Shown here piece by piece: positions 49,213 to 57,966 of a DNA stretch of 64,000 nucleotides. Below the pieces are notes generated by a model. It worked only from the letters and a program-made list of their open reading frames with translations, was not told the origin of the DNA and did no database searches. The stretch comes from Acidimicrobiaceae bacterium (GTDB lineage Bacteria > Actinomycetota > Acidimicrobiia > Acidimicrobiales > Ilumatobacteraceae). The translations under genes were made by a program, and so were the position numbers. Position 1 is the stretch's first letter. Every line of letters begins with the position of its first letter. Where the stretch lies: positions 1-64,000 of the forward strand of contig JAHEDX010000004.1 in the NCBI GenBank assembly GCA_024641005.1, given 5' to 3'.

Positions 49213-50796
49213 GTGGTGAGGATGACGTCGCCGCTCCACGACCCGCCTCTGTTCCCTCACCTGGTCATCCGAAGCCTCGAAGCCCGCGAAGACGAACCCT
49301 GCATCCACCTCGCCGGTCGGGTCGCGACGTACGGAGAGATCCGACGTCGTACGAGCCAGCTGGTGCAGGCCCAGCGTTCCCGCGGCGTCACCCTCGGGAC
49401 GCGGTTGGCCGTGCTGTCGAAGAACCGACCGGAGGTGCTCACCAACCTCACCGCGTCGCTCGTGAACGGTTGCGTGATCACGCCGCTGCACCCGATGGGA
49501 TCGTTCTCCGACCACGCTTACGTGATCGGCGACGCCGAGATCGAGTGCCTCGTGTTCGACGCCGACCATTTCTCCGAACGGGCGAGCGAGTTGCGTGCGC
49601 AGTACCCGAATCTCGTGCTGCTCGGGTTCGGGCCCAACGACGTCGGCGACGACTACCTGGCGCTCGCCGACCAGTACGAACCGGCGCCGCTCGAGGCGCC
49701 GGACGTGCGGCCCGACGACCTGTGCACGATCGTGTACACCGGCGGCACCACGGGGCGTCCCAAAGGTGTGCTGATGAGTCATCGCGTCTGGCAGGCGATG
49801 ACGTGGATCCAGATCGCGGAGTGGGAGCTGCCCCACGAACTCCGCATGGCGATCGCCACGCCACTGTCGCACGCGGCGATGTCGTTGGTCGCTCCGGTGT
49901 TGGTCTCGGGTGGGGCGTTCTACGTGATGGAGGCGTTCAGTCCGGCCGGGTTCTTCGACCTCGTCGAGCAACACCGGATCACGGCGACGCTGATCGTGCC
50001 CGTCATGCTCTACGCGCTTCAGGGGGATGCCCGCTACCGAACCGCCGACATGTCGTCGATGGAGACCGTGTTCTACGGCGCCTCACCGATGAGCCCAGCC
50101 AAGCTCGCCCAGGCGATCCGGGACTGGGGTCCGATCTTCTATCAGTTCTACGGGCAGACCGAGGCACCGATGGTCATCGCCCACCTCAAGCGTGGCGAAC
50201 ACGACCTCGAGCGTCCCGAGCGTCTCGCCTCGTGCGGGCGACCCGTGCCGTGGATGCATGTCGCACTCCTCGACTCGAACGACCAACCCGTGCGGCCCGG
50301 GGCGTCGGGTGAGATCTGCACCCGGGGCCCCTTGGTGATGTCGGGCTACAAGGATCTGCCCGACGAAACCGCCGAGGCGTTGTCGGGTGACTGGCTGCAC
50401 ACGGGTGACGTCGGCCGCTTCGACGAAGAGGGCTACCTCTACATCGTCGACCGCACCAAGGACATGGTGATCACCGGCGGCTTCAACGTCTTCCCCCGGG
50501 AGGTCGAAGACGTCATCAGCGCTCACCCCGCCGTGAGCATGGTGATGGTCATCGGTGTGCCCGACGATAAATGGGGCGAGGCGGTCAAGGCGGTCGTCGT
50601 GCTCCAGCCCGGACACGAAGCATCCGATGACCTGACGCGAGAACTGCAGCAGTTGGTCAAGTCCCACAAGGGCTCGCAGCAAGCACCCAAGACGATCGAC
50701 TATGTCGACTCCCTGCCGCTGACCCCCGTCGGCAAACCCGACAAGAAGGCGGTCCGGTCCGGGTACTGGTCCGAGACCGGGCGGGCGGTCTCGTAG
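49213..50796 (+). CDS. Acyl-CoA synthetase (AMP-forming)
   Basis: A 527-residue adenylate-forming ligase. The P-loop-like motif is YTGGTTGRPKG, followed by FYGQTEAPMV and the hinge TGDVGRFDEEGYLYIVDRTKDM, with the C-terminal catalytic Lys region GKPDKKAVR. It activates a carboxylic acid to its CoA thioester. The substrate may be a short or aromatic acid imported by the adjacent ABC system. Start codons GTG (49213 and 49216) and ATG (49222) are all in frame; GGTGAGG lies directly before the ATG. Its stop faces the binding-protein gene across a hairpin. Confidence 0.88.
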   Translation: MVRMTSPLHDPPLFPHLVIRSLEAREDEPCIHLAGRVATYGEIRRRTSQLVQAQRSRGVTLGTRLAVLSKNRPEVLTNLTASLVNGCVITPLHPMGSFSDHAYVIGDAEIECLVFDADHFSERASELRAQYPNLVLLGFGPNDVGDDYLALADQYEPAPLEAPDVRPDDLCTIVYTGGTTGRPKGVLMSHRVWQAMTWIQIAEWELPHELRMAIATPLSHAAMSLVAPVLVSGGAFYVMEAFSPAGFFDLVEQHRITATLIVPVMLYALQGDARYRTADMSSMETVFYGASPMSPAKLAQAIRDWGPIFYQFYGQTEAPMVIAHLKRGEHDLERPERLASCGRPVPWMHVALLDSNDQPVRPGASGEICTRGPLVMSGYKDLPDETAEALSGDWLHTGDVGRFDEEGYLYIVDRTKDMVITGGFNVFPREVEDVISAHPAVSMVMVIGVPDDKWGEAVKAVVVLQPGHEASDDLTRELQQLVKSHKGSQQAPKTIDYVDSLPLTPVGKPDKKAVRSGYWSETGRAVS

Positions 50797-50815
50797 ACCA
50801 GGGCCCGGACGCGAA

Positions 50816-50862
50816 ACGGCTCGGCCCGCCGGCACCCGGTGGGGTGGGGCGAGCCGAGCCGT
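50816..50862. terminator. Strong GC hairpin between convergent genes
   Basis: ACGGCTCGGC (50816-50825) pairs with GCCGAGCCGT (50853-50862), and after one mismatch the stem continues four more pairs inward. It lies in the gap between the acyl-CoA ligase stop and the stop of the ABC binding-protein gene, so it is likely a two-way terminator. Confidence 0.65.
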
Positions 50863-50886
50863 GCGCTCGGAGTTCGTGTCAGCGGA

Positions 50887-52221
50887 TCAGTCGGCGATCC
50901 CCATCGCCAGATTGCCGACGTCCTCGAAACCGCCGTCCAACGGAACGACCTTGCCGTTGTCGAGCGTGCTGTACACGACGCTGCGGTTGAACAGACGCTG
51001 GTAGCCGTCGAGCCCGTCGGTCCATTCCTGGGTGAAGTCGAGCACCGGCACCATGCCGTTGAGGTCGAGACTGGACGTGGTCGATGCCGCTTGGTAGAAC
51101 GACTCGGCGGTCACATCGCCATCGATCGACTCGGCGATCTTGGTGAAGCCGACGAATGCTGCCCACGTGCCCATGCCACCCAGACTGTTGTAGTCGAGTG
51201 CGCTGGTGTCGAGGCCGGCCTCGTCGAGCGCCACCCGGTACTCGGACCACGGGTCGGTCGAGATGTCGGGGTACATGCCCACGATGATGTCACCGTCGGT
51301 CGCAGCCTCGTTCCCCTTGGCGGACACCTCGTTGAGGTTGCCCTGGGGGCCGTACTGGCGAGCCTCGGTACCCGACTGGGTCCACGCCGTGTTCCAGGTG
51401 ATGAAGGGCGTCTCGGAGACGATGACGATCACACAGTCGGCGTCACCGCTGGTTGCCTTGGCCACTTCGGCCGAATAGTCCTGAGCGGTCGGTGGGAGGA
51501 TCACGACCTCACCGAAGCTCTTGCCCAGCGCCTTGATCGCGTTCTCCATCGGCGGGATGAAGATCTGGGCTCCGTCGATGATCACGGCGTTGATGTTCTG
51601 GCAACCGTCGTCGACCGCCTTCTTCACCGCTCCGACCGCATACATCGGCTGGTTGCCGATGTTGAACGAGTACGGGCTGGTGAGCTCGGACGGTGTGATC
51701 GGGCAGCAGGCCCCGAACCATGTGATGCTCGATTCGGCGATGACCGGAACGATCGACTCTGCGAAGTAGGTGAACGAACCGACGATGGAGACCATGCCCT
51801 CCTCGACCGCCTGACGTGCGCAGGTGGTCGCAACGGCCGGATCGAACTGCTCATCACAGACGGTGACCTCGAGCGGATGCCCGGCGACACCACCACGAGC
51901 GTTGATGTACGTCGCGTACGCCTCGGCGGTGTTGGCGATGTTCTCGTAGGTCGGCCCGGCCGCGTTGAGCGTCGTCACGGTCATGACCTTGATGGGGTCG
52001 CCGGTCGGTTCGGTCGGTGCGTCGGTGGACGTGGGTGCGTCGGTGGCCGTGGGTGCGTCGGTGGCGGTGGGTGCGTCGGTAGCCGTGGGTGCGTCGGTGG
52101 CGTCGGGTGCGGTGGTCGTGTCATCGTCGCCGCCACAGGCAGCCAGCGTGAGCGCGATCGCCACGAGCGGCGCGACCATCGTCCGCAAGGATCGTGTGCG
52201 GTGAGCAGGTGCTCTGGTCAT
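50887..52221 (-). CDS. Branched-chain-type ABC transporter substrate-binding lipoprotein
   Basis: A 444-residue periplasmic-binding-protein type I lipoprotein. The lipobox gives Cys29 (LTLAAC), then an acidic region followed by repeats of ATDAPT (about 38-65). The binding fold follows: GPTYENIANTAEAYATYINARGGVAGHPLEV at the start of lobe 1 and QPMYAVGAVKKAVDDG for the ligand cleft. It resembles LivK/urea/aromatic-acid binding proteins; ligands in this family include amino acids, short carboxylates and benzoates. It diverges from the fused permease gene with 290 bases between starts. Confidence 0.87.
   Translation of the reverse strand: MTRAPAHRTRSLRTMVAPLVAIALTLAACGGDDDTTTAPDATDAPTATDAPTATDAPTATDAPTSTDAPTEPTGDPIKVMTVTTLNAAGPTYENIANTAEAYATYINARGGVAGHPLEVTVCDEQFDPAVATTCARQAVEEGMVSIVGSFTYFAESIVPVIAESSITWFGACCPITPSELTSPYSFNIGNQPMYAVGAVKKAVDDGCQNINAVIIDGAQIFIPPMENAIKALGKSFGEVVILPPTAQDYSAEVAKATSGDADCVIVIVSETPFITWNTAWTQSGTEARQYGPQGNLNEVSAKGNEAATDGDIIVGMYPDISTDPWSEYRVALDEAGLDTSALDYNSLGGMGTWAAFVGFTKIAESIDGDVTAESFYQAASTTSSLDLNGMVPVLDFTQEWTDGLDGYQRLFNRSVVYSTLDNGKVVPLDGGFEDVGNLAMGIAD
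52013..52102 (-). repeat. Five 18-bp tandem repeats within the binding-protein linker
   Basis: The 18-base unit (GTGGGTGCGTCGGTGGCC and variants) is repeated at 52031, 52049, 52067 and 52085, with a diverged fifth copy at 52013. It encodes the ATDAPT linker next to the lipid anchor, so copy-number change would alter linker length in steps of six residues. Confidence 0.88.
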
Positions 52222-52511
52222 GTCAATTGTCCCCCTCTTGCTTGTTTGGCACGCCAGGTCTGCCCGATTCGGCAGCGACAGGACCCCTTGCGCCTTGGAT
52301 GTCGTCATTCCATCACAAAACATCCAATGTCCGCTATGTCGGAGCAACGAGGTGACGAGTCGGCTCGATAGCGGGAGATGCAGCGTCTTCGCTGGTCAAC
52401 GAACCGAACCTCCGATACGTCGGCGAGGTGGCGGTGCGTTATACGATCGCCTGACGCGTCGACCGATCCGATGTCTGGGTGTGCCCGGCACGGAACGGCG
52501 AGAGGGGGACG

Positions 52512-55256
52512 ATGAACGAGGTCATCAGGTTCGCACTGTTGGGGTTGGGTGTCGGCGCGCTCTACGCGTTGGCGTCGCAGGGACTGATCGTCATCTACCG
52601 CGGTACCGGTGTGCTGAACTTCTCGCTCGGTGCCACGGCGATCGCCGGCGTCTTCCTGCAGTGGGAGTTGCAGTACGAGCAGGGGTGGCCGTTCTTGGCC
52701 GCATCGTTGGCGGGCATCGCGCTGTCGGCGTTGCTCGGTGCGCTGACCCACTGGGTGATCATGCGGCCGTTGCGCCGTGCGAGCTCACTCATCCGTGTGA
52801 TCGCCACGCTCGGGGTCTTGATCACGATCCAGGCCGGAGTGGTGATCCGCTACGGCTCGAACCCGCGACAGATCGAGAGTTGGTTGCCGACGAACCGGGT
52901 GACGCTGTGGGGCGATGTCGCCATCACCGTCGACCGGCTGATCCTCATGGCGATCGCGAGCGCGTCGGCGTTCGGCCTGTGGCTGCTCTATCGCGCCACC
53001 CAGTTCGGGCTCGCCACCGAGGCGGTGTCCGAGAGCGAACGCTCTGCCTCCGCTGTAGGGGTGTCACCGAACCAGGTCGCGCTCGTGAACTGGGCGCTCG
53101 GCTCAGCGCTCGCCGCGATGGCCGGAATCCTCGTCGTTCCGATCATCACCTTGCAGGTGACAGCGATGACAGGTCTGGTGTTGGCGGCGCTCGCCGCGGC
53201 ACTGGTGGCCGACTTCAGGTCCTTCCCGATCGCCACAGCGGCTGGTCTCGTGCTCGGGATCGGGCAGACGTTGGTCGGTCGCTTCGTCGACCAGCAGGGC
53301 CTCGGCCCGTCGCTGCCGTTCCTGGTCATCATCGTGTTCCTGGTGTTGCGCGGTCGGTCGATCCCGCTGCGTGACTACTTCTTGCGAGAACTGCCGATGG
53401 TGGGGAACGGTCGCATGTCGTGGGACTGGACGATCTTCGCGTCCGGCGCCGTCGTCTTCATCATGTTGACGAAGCAGACGAAATGGATCGACGCCTTCAC
53501 CGTCTCCTTGGGCGTGGCGATCGTCCTGCTCTCGATCGTGGTCTTGACCGGTTATGCCGGCCAGCTGTCGCTCGCCCAGTATGCGATCGCCGGCTTCGGT
53601 GCCTATGTCGCAGGTCGACTGGTCGCGGTCTTCGACATCCCCTTCCTGCTGGGTCTGGCCGCCGGGGTGGCAGCCGCCGTCCCGCTCGGCGTGCTCTTCG
53701 GGTTGCCTGCCGTGAGGACCAGAGGCATCAACCTCGCAATCGTCACACTCGGCCTGGGGACGACGATGGAACTCATGTTGTTCCGCAACCGCGACTACAC
53801 CGGCGGTGTCCAAGGCACCCAGGTCGGGAACCCCGAGATCTTCGGCTATGACATCGGTTCCATCAATCATCCCGAGCGCTACGGCATCTTCGTGTTGGCG
53901 ATGGCGCTGTTGGCGGTGTGGGTGGTGGCCAATGTCAGGCGGGGTCGCAGCGGCCGGCGTCTCATCGCGGTTCGCACCAACGAGCGGGCGGCAGCCGCGC
54001 TCGGCATCGATGTGATGCTCGCCAAACTGTTTGCCTTCGCGCTCGCCTCCGCGATCGCGGCGCTCGGCGGCATCCTGCTGGCGTTCCGCCTCAGTTCGAT
54101 CAGCTATCAGTCCTTCAGCAACTACACGTCGATCACCTATGTCGGGCTCGCACTGCTCGGCGGTGTCGGCTATTTGCTCGGTGCGTTCGTCGGCTCGACG
54201 ATGGCGACGGCCGGAGTCAGCCAGGAGGTGCTCGAGTCGACCTGGGGTGGAGTCGGGCGCTGGATCCAGCTGATCAGCGGCATCGCGATCCTGCTGACGG
54301 TGCTGGGCTACAAGGATGGTGTGGCCGCCGAATGGGACCGGCTGTACACGTTGTTCAAGCGGTCGAAGAAGTGGGGACGTCCGTACACGATCGAACTCGA
54401 GGACGTCGCCGACACGGCTGCCGACGCCGATCACCCGGCGTTGGTGCCACCCCGCACGCTCTCTGTCGAAGGGTTGACGGTGCAGTACGGGGCCGTTGTT
54501 GCCGTCGATGATGTCAGCTTCCGGCTCGAGCCCGGTCGGATCACCGGCCTGATCGGGCCGAACGGTGCCGGTAAGACGTCGCTCATCGATGCGTTGAGCG
54601 GGTTCACCCCCGCCTCTGGCCGGGTGGTGCTCGAGGGCCTCGATCTCAGCGCGGAGCCGGCGGTCAAGCGGGCCCGCGCCGGGCTCGCGAGATCGTTCCA
54701 GTCGCTCGAGTTGTTCGAGGACTCGACCGTCTTCGAGAACATCAGCGTGGCCGCCGACCCACAGGATCTCCGCTCGTACGTGCGAGATCTCGTGTGGCCG
54801 GTCAATCCACCGTTCCCGGCCGAGGTCGTGCGGGCGATCGTCGAGTTCCAGCTCGACGACGAACTCCATCGTGACGTCAAGGACCTGTCGTACGGCAAGC
54901 GTCGACTGTTGGCGATCGCCAGGGCCGTGGCGATGCATCCCAGCGTGATCCTGCTCGACGAGCCGGCAGCGGGCCTGAGTTCGGCGGAGACCGCCGAGTT
55001 GGGTCGGGTGGTGCGGCGCTTGGCCGACGAGTGGGGGATGGCGGTTCTGGTCGTCGAGCACGACATGAACTTCGTGATGGAGGTCTGCGACGAGGTGATC
55101 GTCCTCGACTTCGGGCGGCTGATCGCAGACGGCACGCCCGAGGAAGTTCGCTCCGACCCTGCCGTCATCGTCGCCTATCTCGGTCTCGACACCGATCACG
55201 AACCAGACGGTTCCCCGGTGTCGTTGCCGACACACGTCGCCGGAGGTGGATCATGA
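52512..55256 (+). CDS. Fused LivH-LivM-LivG: two permeases and one ATPase in a single polypeptide
   Basis: A 914-residue protein that joins three ABC-importer components. Residues 1-300 form a LivH permease (GLIVIYRGTGVLNFSLG at the front), 303-620 a LivM permease (LTGYAGQLSLAQYAIAGFGA and VRTNERAAAALGI), and 648-900 a LivG ATPase with Walker A GPNGAGKTS at about 682-690, a signature LSYGKRRLL at about 792, and Walker B VILLDEPAAG at 811-820. The signature lacks the usual LSGGQ. Each part is complete and the frame is continuous. AGAGGGGGA precedes the ATG. It overlaps livF by four bases. Confidence 0.9.
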   Translation: MNEVIRFALLGLGVGALYALASQGLIVIYRGTGVLNFSLGATAIAGVFLQWELQYEQGWPFLAASLAGIALSALLGALTHWVIMRPLRRASSLIRVIATLGVLITIQAGVVIRYGSNPRQIESWLPTNRVTLWGDVAITVDRLILMAIASASAFGLWLLYRATQFGLATEAVSESERSASAVGVSPNQVALVNWALGSALAAMAGILVVPIITLQVTAMTGLVLAALAAALVADFRSFPIATAAGLVLGIGQTLVGRFVDQQGLGPSLPFLVIIVFLVLRGRSIPLRDYFLRELPMVGNGRMSWDWTIFASGAVVFIMLTKQTKWIDAFTVSLGVAIVLLSIVVLTGYAGQLSLAQYAIAGFGAYVAGRLVAVFDIPFLLGLAAGVAAAVPLGVLFGLPAVRTRGINLAIVTLGLGTTMELMLFRNRDYTGGVQGTQVGNPEIFGYDIGSINHPERYGIFVLAMALLAVWVVANVRRGRSGRRLIAVRTNERAAAALGIDVMLAKLFAFALASAIAALGGILLAFRLSSISYQSFSNYTSITYVGLALLGGVGYLLGAFVGSTMATAGVSQEVLESTWGGVGRWIQLISGIAILLTVLGYKDGVAAEWDRLYTLFKRSKKWGRPYTIELEDVADTAADADHPALVPPRTLSVEGLTVQYGAVVAVDDVSFRLEPGRITGLIGPNGAGKTSLIDALSGFTPASGRVVLEGLDLSAEPAVKRARAGLARSFQSLELFEDSTVFENISVAADPQDLRSYVRDLVWPVNPPFPAEVVRAIVEFQLDDELHRDVKDLSYGKRRLLAIARAVAMHPSVILLDEPAAGLSSAETAELGRVVRRLADEWGMAVLVVEHDMNFVMEVCDEVIVLDFGRLIADGTPEEVRSDPAVIVAYLGLDTDHEPDGSPVSLPTHVAGGGS

Positions 55257-56140
55257 GTGCCTTGCTCGAAACCCGCAGCCTCAAGGCGGGGTATCTGGGC
55301 CGAGAGGTGGTGCAAGCCGTCAACCTCAAGGTCCAGCCCGGAGAGGTGGTCTGTCTGCTCGGTCCCAACGGGGCGGGCAAGACGACCACCTTGCTCACCA
55401 TCGCCGGGGAACTGGATCCGGTCGACGGCCTCGTCATGTTCAGCAACGTGCCGACCTTCACCCCGATGTACCAGCGGGTTCGCGATGGCGGAATCGGTCT
55501 GGTCACCGAGGACCGCTTGGTGTTCACGAAGATGTCGACACGCGACAACCTGCGAATCGGGGGTGGCTCGGTCGAAAAGGCGTTGGAGTTGTTCCCCGAA
55601 CTCGAGCCGCGTCTGTCGGTGCGGGGCGGCATGCTCTCGGGCGGTGAGCAGCAGATGCTGGCCCTCGCCCGTGCGTTGAGCCGCGACCCGAAGCTGCTGC
55701 TCGCGGACGAGATGTCGCTCGGGCTCGCACCCATGATCGTCGACCGCTTGCTCGGCGCGGTTCGGCGTGCCGCCGACGAACACGGAACCGGCGCGTTGAT
55801 CGTCGAGCAGCATGCGCACAAGGCGTTGCGCTACAGCGACCGTATGTACCTGATGGCTCGCGGCCAGATCCTGTTGGAGTTGAGCGCCGAGGAGGCGCTC
55901 TCCCGGCTCGACGAGATCGAGGAGGCGTATCTGCGGGGCACGTCCGAGACCGAGGAAGACCACATCGAGCGGTTGCGTCGCAAGAACAAGCGCAAAGCAT
56001 GGCGGCGACAACGAGTTCGCGAACGCGAGCTCCACCGACTGTCGGGGAAGACCATCTCCACCAGGAAGGAAGAAGATGACGAGTACTACTTCGAGGCTGA
56101 ACGCCAGCGGCGCGAGTGGGCGCAGCGGGTGCGGAGGTAA
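55253..56140 (+). CDS. livF: LivF-type ABC ATPase with charged C-terminal extension
   Basis: A 295-residue ATPase of the branched-chain amino acid type. Walker A is GPNGAGKTT (37-45), the signature LSGGEQQ (128-134), and Walker B LLLADEMSLG (148-157). The last 67 residues (229-295) are a highly charged helix (EEDHIERLRRKNKRKAWRRQ and onward) not found in ordinary LivF, perhaps a contact to the fused partner. Its start overlaps the fused gene stop by four bases (ATGA). A DUF3556-like gene starts six bases after its stop. Confidence 0.88.
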   Translation: MSALLETRSLKAGYLGREVVQAVNLKVQPGEVVCLLGPNGAGKTTTLLTIAGELDPVDGLVMFSNVPTFTPMYQRVRDGGIGLVTEDRLVFTKMSTRDNLRIGGGSVEKALELFPELEPRLSVRGGMLSGGEQQMLALARALSRDPKLLLADEMSLGLAPMIVDRLLGAVRRAADEHGTGALIVEQHAHKALRYSDRMYLMARGQILLELSAEEALSRLDEIEEAYLRGTSETEEDHIERLRRKNKRKAWRRQRVRERELHRLSGKTISTRKEEDDEYYFEAERQRREWAQRVRR

Positions 56141-56145
56141 CTGAC

Positions 56146-57939
56146 ATGGCATATCGCACCGCAGAGCTTCCTCCCGTGGAGCTCGACGAGTTCTCGAAGA
56201 TTCCGTTCTTCGAACGCATGAAGATGCTGCAGCTCCACTGGGTGGAGGAGGGCTTCGGCACGCCGAAGCAGACGATCACGTTCTATGCGTGGAAGATCTT
56301 CTTCTACGGGTTGTTCGGATTGATCGTCGCCGGAGCGTTCACGGCCGGGCTCGAGTTCAACAACATCGGTGGTTGGTGGGACGAACCGATCCTCTACCAG
56401 AAGCTGATGATCTGGACCATCCTGATGGAGATCCTCGGCCTGGCCGCCACGTGCGGTCCGCTGGCGTTTCACTTCGATCCGCCGATCGGAGGGGTTCTGT
56501 ACTGGTGGCAGCAGGACACCCTTCGGGTACCGCCGTACCCGAAGCGTCTCCCTTTCACGCGGGGGACGCGTCGTACACCATGGGACACCGGGCTCTACAA
56601 GCTGATCGTGTTCTGGCTGGTGATGATGCTGTTCCTCTCGGGCGAGCAGGTCGACGGGTTGCCGGAGGGCCGGGCCGGGGTGATGCCGCAGTGGGCGTTG
56701 ATCGTCTATTGCTGTCTCATCTTGACGATGGGTCTGCGTGACAAGGTGGTGTTCCTGTCATCGCGCGCCGAGCAGTATGTGCCGACCCTGTTGTGCTTCG
56801 GGTTGTTCAGCAACTTCGTCGACATGGTGGTCGCCGCCAAGATCTTCATCGTCTTGATCTGGATGGGCGCCGGCTTCTCGAAGCTGCAGCACGGCTTCTC
56901 GTGCACGGTGGCGATCATGGTGCAGAACACCCCGTGGGTCGTGTGGGACAAGTTCCGCAAGGCGACCGTGAGGGACTACCCGAACGATCTCCGGCCGTCG
57001 AAACTCACCCATTTCATGGCTCACGTCGGTGGCACCACCGCCGAGCTCGTGATGCCGCTCGTGCTGCTGTTCTCTCCGTGGCCGTGGTTGACGTGGATCG
57101 CGATCATCTCGATGTGGATGCTCCACACCTTCATCATCTCGACCTTCCCGCTGGCGGTGCCCTTGGAGTGGAACGTCTTCTTCATGTTCTGCGCCGGGTT
57201 CCTGTTCGCCAACTTCCACGCCGGCAGCGGCTACGGGGTCGGCGACATGGATCCTGTGTTGTTGGCGATCGTCGTGTGCGGGGGGCTCGCTCCGATCGTG
57301 CTCGGAGCGTTGAAACCCGAGTACGTCTCGTTCCTGGTCGGCATGAAGCAGTACGCAGGCAACTGGGCGTCGGCGACGTTCTCTTTCCGCGACAAGTCGA
57401 TGGAGGACCGCATCAACGAGCGGATCGTCAAGTCGGCTGACAACCAGATCGACCAGATCGAGCCCTTGTTCGGCAAGGAGATCTCCGAGATCTTCATCCA
57501 GAAGGCGCTCGCGTTCCGGATGATGCACCCGATGGGCCGGATGCACTACTCGGCGCTGATGCGGCACACGCCGTCGCTCGACGACCGGGTACAGCGCGAG
57601 GGAGAGTTCGTCAGCAATGTCCTGACCGGATGGAACTTCGGTGACGGCCACTGCATCGACGAACGGCTGATCAGCGGGCTGCAAGAGCGGTGTCAGTACG
57701 AGCCGGGTGACGTCGTGATCGCGTTCACCGAGTCGCAGCCGGCGTTCAACAAGAAGGTGCAGTACCGGGTGATCGACGCAGCGGTTGGTGTGGTCGAGAA
57801 GGGGTGGTATCACAATGACGATGCCTTCAACACCCAACCCTGGTTGCCCGACGGCCCGATCCCGCACACGATCACCTGGACGAGGCCCGGCTACGAGGCA
57901 CCGGGGGTCGCCTACCCGGGTGCCGGTGGCCGCAGCTGA
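56146..57939 (+). CDS. DUF3556-like polytopic membrane protein
   Basis: A 597-residue protein with about nine membrane helices in the first 400 residues and a soluble 190-residue C-terminus (NQIDQIEPLFGKEISEIF onward, ending in Pro/Gly). The size and pattern (YWWQQDTLRVPPYPKRLPF and the FHAGSGYGVGDMDP motif) match DUF3556 proteins, which are found almost only in Actinomycetota and whose function is unknown. It follows livF after six bases and precedes an oxidoreductase gene, so it may help the importer or process its substrate at the membrane. Confidence 0.75.
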   Translation: MAYRTAELPPVELDEFSKIPFFERMKMLQLHWVEEGFGTPKQTITFYAWKIFFYGLFGLIVAGAFTAGLEFNNIGGWWDEPILYQKLMIWTILMEILGLAATCGPLAFHFDPPIGGVLYWWQQDTLRVPPYPKRLPFTRGTRRTPWDTGLYKLIVFWLVMMLFLSGEQVDGLPEGRAGVMPQWALIVYCCLILTMGLRDKVVFLSSRAEQYVPTLLCFGLFSNFVDMVVAAKIFIVLIWMGAGFSKLQHGFSCTVAIMVQNTPWVVWDKFRKATVRDYPNDLRPSKLTHFMAHVGGTTAELVMPLVLLFSPWPWLTWIAIISMWMLHTFIISTFPLAVPLEWNVFFMFCAGFLFANFHAGSGYGVGDMDPVLLAIVVCGGLAPIVLGALKPEYVSFLVGMKQYAGNWASATFSFRDKSMEDRINERIVKSADNQIDQIEPLFGKEISEIFIQKALAFRMMHPMGRMHYSALMRHTPSLDDRVQREGEFVSNVLTGWNFGDGHCIDERLISGLQERCQYEPGDVVIAFTESQPAFNKKVQYRVIDAAVGVVEKGWYHNDDAFNTQPWLPDGPIPHTITWTRPGYEAPGVAYPGAGGRS

Positions 57940-57966
57940 CCCGGTCGGTGAGATCAGGGTGACGTC

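Noticed and set aside
53103-55235. 710-codon open frame antisense to the fused permease/ATPase gene
   Set aside because: It mirrors a GC-rich plus-strand gene with clear domains. Its translation is rich in Arg, Asp, Gln and His, with no motif or ribosome binding site.
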